Below, piece after piece: positions 33,274-44,830 of a stretch of DNA of 64,000 nt. Under the pieces are notes generated by a model. That model worked only from the letters and a program-made list of their open reading frames with translations, ran no database searches and had not been told where the DNA came from. The position numbers and the translations under genes are program-made. Position 1 is the stretch's first letter, and every line of letters begins with the position of its first letter. This stretch comes from Gonatopus flavifemur. Taxonomy: Eukaryota > Arthropoda > Insecta > Hymenoptera > Dryinidae. The DNA lies in contig JAFFJZ010000051.1 in assembly GCA_018340375.1 (NCBI GenBank), positions 1,532,501-1,596,500 on the forward strand. Reading direction: 5' to 3'.

Positions 33274-34537
33274 GTGTCAGTTATTATCAAAATGGATCTG
33301 ATCACAGTTACGGAATTGAGGGAAATTCTTAAGAAGAAGGGATTGGCGACAGATGGCGTAAAAGCAGATCTATATGCTCGGTTGATGCAAGATGACCCTA
33401 GTGGTGCGTGGTTGCGAGGTGAATCAAACCTGGAGGAAAATGCTTCAAATGTTGAGTTACATGTCGCCAATCAAGCTCTTCAGAAAGAATTGAGCTGGCT
33501 ATGAAAGAACGCGACTTGATGGAAAGAGAACTTCAGCTGGCTCAGCAAGAAAATGAGCTATTAAGGAGGGAGCGTGACATGCAACAACCACTGATCAATG
33601 CTCAACAGCCAAGGGACGTCAAAACTTGAGTATAAAGGCCATTAGTGAACTTTTAGGAGATTTCGATGGCAGCGAAGGATGTTTCGCTAATTGGCATCGC
33701 CAAGTAGAATTGATTCGCAGATCACATGAGCTGGATGACAATGCAGCGAAAGTATTGATTAGTCTTAAATTAAAAGGAAAAGCCTCAAATTGGTTTCACT
33801 CAAAGCCAGAATATTTGGAAATTACAAGTAACGACTTGCTGGCTGAGATGAAGATTGTCTTTGATCAAAGACCAGCGAAACTGCTTCTGAGAAAGAAATT
33901 TGAAAATCGGACATGGCAGTATAATGAGACATTTGGAGATTATTACCATGATAAAATAGTTATGGCAAATCGTGTTCCGGTAGAACAGGACGAGCTCGTC
34001 GATTACATAATTGATGGCATCCCGGATTTGAACCTAAGAAATCAAGCACGGATACAAAAGTTTGCAACTGCAGCGTTATTAATCGATGCCTTTGGGAAAG
34101 TCTCCTTGGGACAAGAAACCAATACCCGAACAAAACATCTGTCGGGAAAAGAGTACACGGCAAACAACTACACACCGAAACCAGGAGTGGGCCGGAATGG
34201 TATTGTTCGGTGTTATAACTGCAACCAAAAAGGACACCTGTCAACAACTTGCCAGAAACCAAAAAAAGAATCCAACGCATGCTATGGTTGCGGAAGTCAG
34301 GACCATAAGATTAAGGAGTGCCCGAAACAATCTTCAAAAGGGGAAAGCCAAGTCAGTAACATCGTCGAGCATCGAGAAGAGGAAGATGCCTTTCATCGTA
34401 ACGTAAGATATGAGATAAGTAATAATAAAATGAAGTATGAACTCAATTTGAATTCATTGCTGGACACTGGCAGTCCCGTCAGTTTTGTTGAACGTAAATT
34501 CGTCCTGAATAATGTAATTAATTTTTCAAATTCTTAG
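33274..34537 (+). pseudogene. Gag with N-terminal SAP-like segment, two zinc knuckles and protease start
   Basis: The N-terminal part (Met at 33292 or 33274) has LITVTELREILKKKGLATDG, then KADLYARL, matching the SAP helix-extended loop-helix pattern that binds AT-rich DNA. After frameshifts near 33490 and 33615 (a coiled-coil Glu/Arg stretch lies between) the main capsid region at 33626-34537 follows (FDGSEGCFANWHRQVELI; ASNWFHSK). Two CCHC knuckles are CYNCNQKGHLSTTC and CYGCGSQDHKIKEC. The frame then enters the protease with LLDTGSPVSF (DTG active site), so gag and pro lie in one frame here. Gag would coat the RNA and form particles. Two frame breaks make it non-functional as read. Confidence 0.88.
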
Positions 34538-37247
34538 ATCGGAAGTATTGCGGAATTAATAATACTACATTAGAAATTTTGGGGATATTTGTGTAAAATG
34601 ACTTTGGATGCTATTTCGATATCTAATATCACTTTATATGTAGTGCCAGATAACACAATGGTGAATGCAGTTGTTTTGGGTCGTGATGTTTTATCAAGAT
34701 TCAATTTGCACCTTTGTAAGCCATCAGATGTTCAGCGTGATCTAGAGAATCAGACCCAACAAATTATGAACATTGATATTAGTTCGGATACCGATGGCAA
34801 GTCAGATTCACTCGAAATCAATAGTGAGATATCGGAAAAGCAGCGGTTGGAATTGATAAATGTATTCAATGAAATGTATGTTTTGCCAGAACGTCCGGTT
34901 GAACCAAACGTTAAAATGACTTTGAAATTGATGTTGTATGATCATCAGCCTTCCGATGCAATCCACGGCGTTTGTCATTTAGTGAAAAGGAACAATTGAA
35001 ATTAATTCTTGATAAAATGCTTTCGAAGAGTATCATTAGACCGAGTGATTCTGATTATGCCTCGCCGATTGTACTAGTTAAGAAGAAAAATTTGGAATAT
35101 CGAATGTGCGTAGATTATAGGAGGTTGAACAAAGTATTGCAGCGTAATAATTATCCATTGCCTCTTATCGAGGATCAAATTGATGCGATGAGAGGTAAGA
35201 GATATTTTACGTTGTTGGATTTGCGGGATGGTTTTCATCACATCCGGATAGAAGACGAATCGGTCAAGTATACGTCGTTCGTGACGCCATTGGGACAGTT
35301 CGAGTTTTTAAAATGCCATTTGCGCTCAAAACAGGACCGTCTGTCTTTCAAAAATTTATTAACAATGTTTTTGAGAAGTTAATCAGAACTGGTGACGTGG
35401 TGATATATATGAACGACATCATGATTGCAACGCACACCATAGAGCACCACCTATATGTCCTCAAGCAAGTTTTCAAATTATTAGTAGAAAATAATCTAGA
35501 GCTAAGATTAGATAAATGTCGTTTTCTCAATACTGAAATTGATTATTTGGGGTATACTATAACGCAAGAAGGCATAAGGCCAACTACGAGTGGTATAGAT
35601 GCGGTGATTAATTTTCCTATGCCAAATGATATTCATGGGGTGCAAAGTTTTTTGGGTCTTTGCTCTTACTTTAGAAAGTTTATAGAAAACTTTGCCATTA
35701 TGGCAAAACCGTTGTACGATCTAACAAAAAAAGGTCAGCAATTTCATTTTGGTGAAACAGAAATAAATTCTTTCGAAACTTTGAAGTCGAAGTTGGTAGA
35801 AGCCCCTGTGCTTGCAATTTTTGATCCTCACGATGAAACCGAGCTCCATTGTGACGCGAGTTCACTGGGATTCGAGCTGTGCTTATGCAACGCAAATTAG
35901 ATTCTAAATTGCATCCGGTATTTTATTTCTCGAAAAGAGCCACGGACACCGAAAGTCGATACCACAGTTTTGAACTCGAAACTTTGGCGATTATATACGC
36001 GCCCAGGCGATTCAGAATATATTTGTACGGCATAAAATTCAAAATCGTGACCGATTGTAATTCAGTAACCTTGACTTTGAATAAAAAGGATATAAATCCC
36101 AGAATATCTCGGTGGGCATTGGAGTTGCAAAATTATGAATATACAATTGAACATAGATCGGGTAGTCGAATGAATCACGTTGACTCATTAAGCCGTATAG
36201 GTTTTGTTATGACTTTGCAAGATAATTCATTCGAAATGAGTCTCTCTCTGAGTCAAAGTCAAGATGAAGAAATCAAAGCGTTGAGATCTAAATTAGAGAA
36301 AAGCGAGGATAAGTTGTCTGAAATGCGAAATGGTATAGTATATAGGAAAAGGGTGAACATCTGCTATTCTATGTTCCTAGTGACATGGAAAAAATGTTAT
36401 TCAAAAATACCACGACGAAATGGGACACATGGCGGTAGACAAAACTACTAATATCATAAGTCAATATTATTGGTTTCCGGAATTAAGAAGGAAAGTAACG
36501 AAACATATAAAGAATTGCTTGAAATGTATAGCTTATTCTCCGCCATCAGGAAAAGCCGAGGGATTTTTGAATATCATTCCGAAGGGGGTTTTGCCATTTG
36601 AGACCGTGCATGTCGATCATTATGGTCCAGTAGATAAACATCATGCGGTAAAGAAATATTTACTTGTAGTTATAGATTCCTTTACTAAGTTTGTGAAATT
36701 GTATGCGACAAAAAATGTTGATAGTGCGGAAACTATTCAACTCTTACACCAATATTTCCGAGATTATAGTAGGCCAAAAATACTGATACCGGATAGGGGA
36801 ACCTGTTTTACGTCTCATGAGTTTGGTGAATTCATGGAAAACATGAATGTTCAACATATTAAAGTAGCTACTCATTCTCCACAAGCTAATGGGCAGGTAG
36901 AGAGAATCAACCGAATATTAACACCCATGTTGGTGAAATTAGTTGATAAAGATAACGGTAAATACTGGTACCGATTATTACCAGATGTAGAATTCGCTAT
37001 TAATAACTCAATCAATAAATCTACAGGTAAAACCCCTAGCAGTTTATTATTTGGCGTTAATCAACGAGGTGATGTAATTGATGGGGTCGGAGAGTACTTG
37101 GGAAACCATTTGTGTAACAACAATAGAGATTTAGAAACGATACCCGAAGAAGCGAATGAAAACATTTTGAAATCTCAGAAATATAACAAGTATTATTATG
37201 ATCAACGAAGAAAAGATGCGCAAAAATATAAAACTGAGATTATGTGA
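34538..37247 (+). pseudogene. Pol: protease end, reverse transcriptase, RNase H, integrase; decayed
   Basis: 34589-34999: protease tail (VVLGRDVLSRF) and linker. 34972-35382 and 35313-35900: reverse transcriptase with ASPIVLVKKK, MCVDYRRLN, FTLLDLRDGFHHI and, at the catalytic site, YMND instead of Y.DD (Asn codon 35412-35414). RNase H starts at ELHCDASS and continues in 35879-36451 (FYFSKRATDTESRYHSFELE, VTDCNSV). 36420-37247: integrase with a zinc-binding H..H..C..C, D in HVDHYGPV, D in LIPDRG and E in PQANGQVERINR. Frames change at about 34550, 34975, 35310, 35885 and 36415. The Asp-to-Asn change alone should abolish polymerase activity. Confidence 0.92.
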
Positions 37248-37635
37248 TGATAAAGAATATTGAAAATACTCCCGGTGCTTCTAAGAAACTTATACTCCTG
37301 ATTTAAAGGACCATATGAGGTCACGAAGGAGTTGAGAAATAATCGATATTTAATCAAAGACATAGAAGGATTCCAAGTAACTCAAAGGCCTTATCAAGGA
37401 GTGTGGGAAGCAGCCAATATGCGACCCTAGCGTAAAACCGATTAAAAAAAAAAAAATGATTTTATTCATGTATTACATTTTACTTAGCTTTAAGTTTTGT
37501 AATGATCGATTCAAACGAAGTAAGTTTTCTAACCTTCTCGGGATAGTAATGTTATAATAGACTAAGACATGTGATTTACGTTATGACTAACATTAAAGAT
37601 GATCCGAGGTTGGATCAATGTCAGGAGGGCCGAAT

Positions 37636-37863
37636 TGTAAGCGATACAAGGAGAAACCTTCGAAACTAATGTAAGTTCTAAGACCAAGCCAATCAGCAGC
37701 GACTGCTCTCTGATTGGCTAACGTATCAAGGCGTCGAGGCTTTATAAGAAGCGAGCGCGAGCCTCGCGGACGCTGTAACGAACCGCTCAACTGAACACTT
37801 CTAATAAACGCTATATTACTCAACGACGTTCGCATTCTCTCTCTTCGTAACGCCATCCTTACA
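37636..37863 (+). repeat. 3' LTR
   Basis: Same length as the 5' LTR. The differences seen are C for T in CTAAGAC(C/T)AAG and T for G in CTCTC(T/G)GATT. It is preceded by the purine tract at 37622-37632. Confidence 0.93.
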
Positions 37864-37867
37864 AATG

Positions 37868-38534
37868 CATAAATGTGATTCGCCCTCATTATTAATTCCT
37901 TAGCACCAGCCTGATTAGAGTAGAGTCATGATAATCCGGTAGTTATATGAAGTTGACACTGGTAGTCGTAAAGCTAGTAGCCGATTGTTAGAACTCCACG
38001 GAAAGAAATTCGGAGATATTAAATCAACGAACTTCACATGATTTTGCATCTCGCAACCGACGTGAAACGAAATCAACCGATTGGTGATTTTCTATCACGA
38101 ACTGTATGCTTTTCGAGCACCGAATTGCTTGATTTTTGAATCTCCAACTTCATGGTGAAATAATATCACTGGATTCGAGATTTATGCTCTCAGATGTTGT
38201 GATGTTTCTCCACGCCGTTCGAGATACGAAATCATCTAATTTCGAGATAAAAAATTACATGAAGTTCAGTGATTTAATATTTCCGAATTTCTCTCCGTGT
38301 TCTTACACAAAAAGTTTATTAAGGACTTAAGCATCTGAAACGTTTACTGGAATGCTATTCAATCGATTTCTGGGGTGAACGAAGATTTACAAACGTTTGA
38401 TAAAAAGTTACAACAATTGGCTGCCTAGCTTTAAGACTGTCTGTTTCAGCTCCATGGTAGTTATTGGATTGAGATTCTGTGGAATTATTGAAATTTATGG
38501 ACTCCCGAAAGTGTCAAAGTGCTAAATGTCGGAT
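37868..38534. other. No gene recognised
   Basis: Right flank of the LTR element within the intron. The plus frame at 38136-38330 has no domain. Confidence 0.3.
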
Positions 38535-38776
38535 CCCATACAGCAAAAATTTCACTTTGTCTGAAAGATTTCTACTAGATGCCTAAAAGATTCCTTATGC
38601 ATCAGTTTTCACTGTCTTCAAGATGTCTCCGTTGAAGGAGTCTGATGATGTTTTCAGATCTCTGTTAGATCTCTTAAACGAAGACTTCTTGAAGACAGTG
38701 AAAACTGTTGCATAAGAAATCTTTCAGACATCCAGTAGAAATCTTTTAGACAAAGCAAAAGTTTTGCTATATGGGG
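38535..38776. repeat. Foldback element, about 105-bp arms
   Basis: CCCATACAGCAAAA...CTTTGTCTGAAAGATTTCTA...CACTGTCTTCAAG is inverted as CTTGAAGACAGTG...TAGAAATCTTTTAGACAAAG...TTTTGCTATATGGGG. It is non-coding and has the same terminal type as the elements at 16189 and 45702. Confidence 0.8.
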
Positions 38777-38843
38777 TTCTTGAGAGACAACTTTATCGGT
38801 GCTGATTTTTTTTATATGAAGATTAATTGCATTAAATCCATAC

Positions 38844-39111
38844 CATTATTTGTTGAAACTGAGGTATTAACAATTTTCCGCTTCACGATTAGATGATCTT
38901 GATCAACATCAGAATCCTGTTTTTCCTTTTCATTATTCCCTTCATTAGCTTCATCATCACAATGATTATCATCATTGTCGTCATTATTAGTATTATTTGG
39001 CACTTCGTGATCAACAATTGAATGGAAAGAATTATTACTTGGAGTAAATTGAATATCAGGCAATGGATTTTCAATAATATCTGTTGATTGATTGGAAGAT
39101 AGAAAATAATC
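38844..39111 (-). pseudogene. DUF4806-type gene, exon 3
   Basis: The acceptor TTCATTACAG precedes 39111. The exon is open in phase 0 (DYFLSSNQSTDIIENPLPDI) into an Asn/Asp/Glu-rich stretch, and ends at AATG|GTATGG in phase 1. Low complexity is common in the middle of these proteins. The donor choice is less certain than the acceptor. Confidence 0.42.
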
Positions 39112-42100
39112 CTGTAATGAATTCTCAATTGATTAATATTCCACAACGAGAGTTTGTTCCATTATCGAAGGTTTGTTCTTTCAAAAAAAAGAGAAAGTGA
39201 ATATAAAAAAATCCACACATGATCGTATATTAATATTGACTAACATATAGTTTTCTTTTTGATTCATGATTATATGACTGTGTTCTTCATGAAATTATTG
39301 AGATTCCTTTTGGGACTGTAGTGCTGTGTGGGATGTCATGCGTATAATATCTCTCTTACACTCAGTACTGACAGTTAAATAAATCCAATGTTTAAGCCAT
39401 AATGACACCTCTGCCAAAGTGCCGTGATCCTTTCGAAAGGAAGAACCAAAAGAGAACTATTCTTTTCATGTACAAGACGCGATACAATCGCAGCACTGGT
39501 CAGAAGAGCAAGCAACATTACATGTATATGTAATATACTATAAACAAAATGGTATAAAATAACGCGTTAACTTCGTAGTTTTTTCTGAATATATAAATTA
39601 CGATGCTGCTGGTGTACATTTGTACATAATTCCGAAATGATAAGTTTCAAAAAAAGAATCAAGCGCGAAGAACATTAAAAAAATTTATTATTCCTCCGAT
39701 GGAGCCGGCTCTCAATATAAAAACAGATATAATTTTCAAAATTCATTAAATCATGAAAAGGATTTCAAAATCCAGGCCGAATGGCACTTCTTTGCGACCG
39801 CTCACGGTAAAGGGGCATACGATGGTGTCTGTGGGTGTGTCAAAGGAACGCATATCGTGCAAGCTCACAGAACAAAACGATAAGCAAATAACAGCGACAA
39901 AGAAACTGAGGAGCCATCCGAAGAAGCTGATCTGATCATCTGGTCGTGACCAGATTACCTTTGGTTGGTTGAGAAGTGATCTGGTCATGACCAAATGATC
40001 AGGTGAGCTACTTCAAGAGGCTCCTGTATGAGTGGGCAAAAACCTTTTTTGAAAAATATTTTTTGATTTTACCTCTTCGATCGAATACGAAGAACATGAG
40101 AGAAAATTAGAAGCGCGATTCTCCAAAGCAAAAAGTATCATAGGGACGCGTCAATTTCACTGTTAGAAGATAGTGAATCTGAGTGCGATAGAATGCAAAA
40201 TTTTTTCAAAACATAACGAAAGCGTAAATGCAAACATATGAATATAAACTTTCACTTATATACACATAAATCTGATCGGTGAAAGACCCATTATGTGAGA
40301 TTGATTTGAATATCAATGATAAATAATAAACATTCTTATAATCACAATAAAATAGTATTGATAATTTGAAAAATTGAACCGACAAAAAGCGATACAGTGA
40401 GGTAGATCTCTCGATGCAAGTCACTTGTGGTGAATTTCCCGTGCATACACTTTACGCTGAAATATTGATAACCTTTTCTCGTCTCGGAAATACAGTAATT
40501 TCCTCTCGCGTCGATATAGCTCAAGGCATAAGGAATATTATGCTCCAAAGCTTTTTTTTCTAAACCTACGAGAAGTTGGTGAATTTTTTCATTATTTATC
40601 AAAATTTGAATATTTATAAACAAAGTCCTACTGACTGGAATTCACCCTGTAGTGGGAGGCATTGACGAATCAAGAAGTCAGTGCTCTCGACTTCGTCATC
40701 TTCTTGTACGTTTTTCCTATGTCGCGAAGACAATAGGTGGGGTCGTTCTTGAAGAACATTGGTTAGATAACTTATACATCCCTTCTTCCATATCGTTCTC
40801 ACGCACGGCATCGATGACTAAATTCGAAGTCATGAGGAAGCGTGTAATGTTTATAGGTATTATAAACATGACATTGGTTATCAATCCTCCAACGTTGGGA
40901 CCTGAGGAATATCCTTCAGATTTCTGTTTATAATGAATTTTTCCCTTATTGAAAGGAAGTTTGGTCTCGAGATGATGATTGGGATGAAGGGATTCTTGTC
41001 CGTGGATCTATGAACCACATATCATAAAACTGCTAAATTATCATTCATTGAAAAATATTCTCGAAAAGACCCTAATTGATAATAATAAATTCCTCCAAAT
41101 ACACGATAATGAATTTATTATTATCAATATCATTCATTATCCTTCCTTAGGTTATAATGATATCTTATAAGTAGTTCTTAGTCAATTTTTTGAATGAATT
41201 CATTGAATGGGGAGAAAAACTTTGAAAAGTAGTAAATTTGAGGAAGCAAAGTGTTTGAAAAAGATTTGTAGCAGCTGAATAGACCAATATGAGAATTTCT
41301 ATCGGTCAAATTGAACCGAAAGATATACCTCGAAAAAAAATCGTGGATAAATATCAATGTTCCCCCCAAATACACGATATCTCCATTTTTGATAATCCGT
41401 AACCCGCGTTTCCTCCTCTTGAGCCTCAGATTCCACGAGCTAGATGCAACGGAAACTGATTACGGTTTCAATAAGGAACGGTCAAACATCGTGAACGCGT
41501 CTTCAGCGGTTTGAATCGTAACAAGTCACTTGAATGCCCACATAAGAATATGTAACTAGATGTGGGTGGAATTCAATCCACCGTGCACACAAAACTCATG
41601 ATAAATCTGGAACAGTGAAATTATTTCAATGTCACGGAAAAACTTCGACTCATAAAATTACAGAATAATAAATCGATGGAAAATGGTGAATTATTAAGAA
41701 TGTTGGTTACAATTTTCCTTTATAGGAGAAAAACACATATCCAGGTTTATCCAGGCATTATTCTGAAGAAAAATAGAGTTAAACCATTGAATTTGAGAAA
41801 AAACATTTTTTCGAATTAAGGAAAAAGATACAACGAAACGTTTGCCCACGATGGGGTGGGTCTCGAAATCTTCCAAATTCATCCAAGTTTTCCTGAGGAT
41901 TTTTTCAAAAAAATCGAAGTGGGCAAACATTCCGAAAAAACGGTTTTTTTGCTCAAATCTCAAAATGAACAATGAAGGAATTTATGAATAATGAAAACGT
42001 ATTTTTTCTTGAGGTACATTTAGAAACGAAAATTCGAGGAAAAACTAGCCCCATTGGTGTATTTTTCGCGAAGTTATGAGCATTCGAAAAAACCCTCGAA

Positions 42101-43071
42101 TTTCGAAAAATCGATATCTCGAAACAGGCGATCAAAAAATTTGAGAAAATGCATGAAAGCGTTTCTCATCAGTCTCAAAACATCAAAAATTCTCAAAAAG
42201 ATCGGAGAGGGTGACCTAAACAAGTGGCCGATTTGGTATGGAACGCCCTGTATATATGAATACATATACACATATATTATATGGAAAAAATAAAAATTTA
42301 TCTGAGCATGTTGAATTGACCAAAATAACAGTCCAAAATCAACAGGGTATTCTCTTCCAGGTACATACCCAGTGAGTACTAAAGGTAACATTGATTCAAC
42401 TATTACCGTATGTTACATGGCTTCTCCAGGTAGCAACGCGCATTCAAGATGCTCCAAAGCGCTGCGTTGCCACCTGGGGACGGGAGAGTTGAGTCGATGT
42501 TATGTTTAATGTTCGCTTAGACGTGATCACAAAGAAATTAAATTCCCATGTAATAATCACCTAATTGTTCAGCATTCTTACATGTGCCTCCTGAGTTACG
42601 TAACCAGTTACTCAACGTTATGTAGTTTTGATGCAACATCTACGTAACTGGGTTCATTAGGTGGGTCTGTGAGGAACCAGCAAACTTCTGACAAGACAAT
42701 GAAGTTTTGCAACATTGAGAACACTTCTGATCCATTCTTCTAACCTTGAGAAACAATTTTCTGAGGTGACAATATCGGAGGAATATCTCTGTTCTTTTCA
42801 TATTTGCATCAAAATCAGCCCAGATAACACAACAGTCTCTGATGTATTCATGAAGAACTCTATATGAACTCTCATATTCCTCAAGGTACCCATTATGAAC
42901 TCACTCTGAACTGGTGTTCTGTTTAGGAGGAAGAATTTTGACAGCAGAAAACTGGGTCTTTGAATCCTCAGATAGTCTGCGCAAGGTTGAACAATATTTT
43001 TCACTCCCCGAAAGATATCTCGAAACAAATTTTGAAGAAGTTGCTAGTACATTCCTCTTTGATACTTTTAG
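39112..43071. other. Large intron; no supported gene
   Basis: AT-rich sequence. The minus frame at 40342-40623 has an unusual, ordered composition but no motif I recognise; it might be an isolated exon. Near 39930-40005, TGATCTGATCATCTGGTCGTGACCAGAT and a related copy form small palindromes. A decayed repeat ends at GGAACGCCCTGTATATA (about 42240). A hairpin CCAGGTAGCAACGCGC...GCGCTGCGTTGCCACCTGG lies at 42429-42477. Confidence 0.35.
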
Positions 43072-43073
43072 TA

Positions 43074-44222
43074 GGGAGAGTGGGGCATGTTTTCCCACTT
43101 TTTCTTTGTCGATTTTTTATTTTTCCCGTTGTATATTTCAAGGCGTTTGGGGTACTATTTTACTCGATGAAGCTTCCACTTCAACCTAGTATAAATAAAT
43201 GTAATGATTTCATAAGCATGTTGTTGCAAAATAGTGTTCTTTGCAGTCATGTCACTTATGAAAACTTGCCCCACATACGGGGCAAGTTTTCCAACACCTT
43301 CGAACCATATGGGGCAAATTTTCTCACTCATTCAAAATCGCCAAAATAGATAAGAAATTGAAGTTCGAATCCAAATTGAGTATTTCATCTGATTTTTATT
43401 TGGAAATCAATTACAATAGGGGGTACATGTGATGTAGGAAAACAAAATAACAAATGTAGTACATAGAAAGTAAGCAAAGGTATGAAGAACAAAAAGACAG
43501 CTGCTTTCATCAAATCATGGCTGTAGGAGCCACGATTCGTTTTCCTTTTATAATTTCAAACCATCTGTAATTTGTGTAAACTTAATGATAAATCATATCA
43601 AATAATATTTGCTCATCTTTTTCGATAAATTTGCTTGTAATACGTTACAACAATTTGATTGAGACTGAGATAATTTTCCGCAGTGAAAACATTGCTGTAT
43701 CATTGTTTTCCAACTCTAAACTAACCTCAAATCGCGAAGACTAATCATATAATATAAGAAATGCATTTGCAACACTTTAAAATCACTTGGTTGAGACTGA
43801 CAAATTCTCTTTGTGAGAAAATTTGCCCCGTGTCACGTTGGAAAATTTACCCCATCATCGTTTTTCAACTTGGAACTAGGTTAAAATCGCAAAGACGCGA
43901 GTAATTCACAAAAATTATCACATCATTCGGTTCAGGGGACTTTCGTTTATAAACACATATTCAACCAAAACAATCAGAATAACGCAAGTATGTTTTTTTT
44001 CGATTTGAATGAACACATGTAAAGTTTACTCATCAACGACAAAATCGTAAAAACAGTTCTCTTATTATGATGAAAGCAGCTATTAACCTGATATTGCCGT
44101 GAATGGTACCTTAGATGATACTACTTACGACCATCCATCCAGCAGTGCGCTCTTCCAACATACTAAGAAATTATAACGCATTGGAAAACATGCCCCTATA
44201 GAAAACTTGCCCCACTCTCCCC
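43074..44222. mobile_element. TA-flanked DNA transposon remnant, GGGGAGAGTGGGGC ends
   Basis: The left end is GGGAGAGTGGGGCATGTTTT. The right end in reverse complement is GGGGAGAGTGGGGCAAGTTT. TA lies on both sides (43072-43073 and 44223-44224). The motif GGGGCAAGTTTTC is repeated internally in both orientations (about 43275, 43308, 43820-43850 and 44190). The 1149 bp have no transposase. The TA duplication suggests the Tc1/mariner superfamily; this is inference. Confidence 0.75.
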
Positions 44223-44265
44223 TATAAAAAAAATGTCGCATCAGTTGTGTGTTGAATGATCTTAC

Positions 44266-44412
44266 TGCGTTGTTCAGCAGAATCGTGTCGGTCAGTGGAT
44301 ACAATAGATCTTGATTTTCACTTTCTTGCGAATCTGGCCTTGTATTTAAGCTGGATTTATGATCAAGAATCACAGGAGCCGTCAACGAGCTGATACTGTT
44401 GATTTTTTTCAC
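44266..44412 (-). pseudogene. DUF4806-type gene, exon 2
   Basis: A 147-bp exon between TTCAATTATCAG and GTAAGATC, open throughout (VKKINSISSLTAPVILDHKS and onwards). It is a multiple of three and phase 0 at both ends. No domain; linker-like. The TA-flanked element at 43074-44222 lies about 40 bp beyond the donor. Confidence 0.45.
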
Positions 44413-44622
44413 CTGATAATTGAATGGAGGAAGTTTGATCATGGATTTGAATATTTATGGAGGAGTCTCTGAAGGATATAAATGAATCAACATTAGATCA
44501 CAATCATAGAAAGTTGAATAGCGGATTGATTGAGTGCATTAAGTTTTGATTGGATGAAAGTTCGAATATAGAGGAAAGCGCAGTCTCTCAACTAAAATAC
44601 CATGATTTAATAAACTCACTAC

Positions 44623-44830
44623 GTGATCATCATCAGTGTAAATTTCTGGTTGTTTAATTTTCTTTTGAGTGGTAGTGATTGTTTATTCACAATGTTTTCT
44701 AATGTGGCTTCATCAGAAGTCGACACGTTTTCGCATGTTTCTTCCACTTCTCTCGCTTCCTTGTATGTTTTAAACGGCCCCAGAATTCGTTCGATATGGT
44801 AAGTGTGCCAGTTATCAGTTGGATTCAATG
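44623..44830 (-). pseudogene. DUF4806-type gene, exon 1 of those visible
   Basis: The frame is open from NPTDNWHTYHIERILG through FKTYKEAREVEETCEN and an acidic/Ser stretch. In the A-rich run near 44655 the frame ends in a stop. One base earlier, the same DNA continues as an acidic stretch to CAC|GTAGTG in phase 0, so one base appears to have been lost. The upstream start exon was not found. Confidence 0.45.

Larger units (their letters stand above)
32308..37863 (+). mobile_element. Ty3/gypsy LTR retrotransposon, 5.56 kb, young LTRs
   Basis: Two 228-bp LTRs (32308-32535 and 37636-37863) start TGTAAGCG and end CCTTACA. By eye they differ at only two sites. The 4-bp target duplication AATG lies at 32304-32307 and 37864-37867. 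The order gag, protease, reverse transcriptase, RNase H, integrase defines Ty3/gypsy. A purine-rich tract (AGGAGGG) lies just before the right LTR. There is no env. The reading frames are broken in many places despite the young LTRs. It is inserted in the large intron of the DUF4806-type gene. Confidence 0.95.
28613..44830 (-). pseudogene. Host DUF4806-type gene, four exons, broken
   Basis: Exons (minus): 44830-44623, 44412-44266, 39111-38844 and 28863-28613. Each has an AG acceptor and a GT donor, and their phases fit (0, 0, then 1). Exon 1 has a WHTYHIERILG segment followed by FKTYKEARE, like the N-terminal part of insect DUF4806 proteins. Exons 2-3 are a low-complexity Ser/Asn/Asp linker. 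Exon 4 has ELPLSTIEDFHDFNHAL, the start of the DUF4806 domain. The rest of the gene is not visible on either side. A one-base frameshift in exon 1 and two in-frame stops in exon 4 suggest a pseudogene, unless they are assembly errors. The function of the family is not known to me. Introns of about 5 and 10 kb hold transposons. The assignment is inferred. Confidence 0.45.

Noticed and set aside
40342..40623. Minus-strand 93-codon frame with ordered composition and a hydrophobic end
   Set aside because: No family recognised, no clear splice borders and no neighbour; mentioned only as a possible isolated exon in the intron description.
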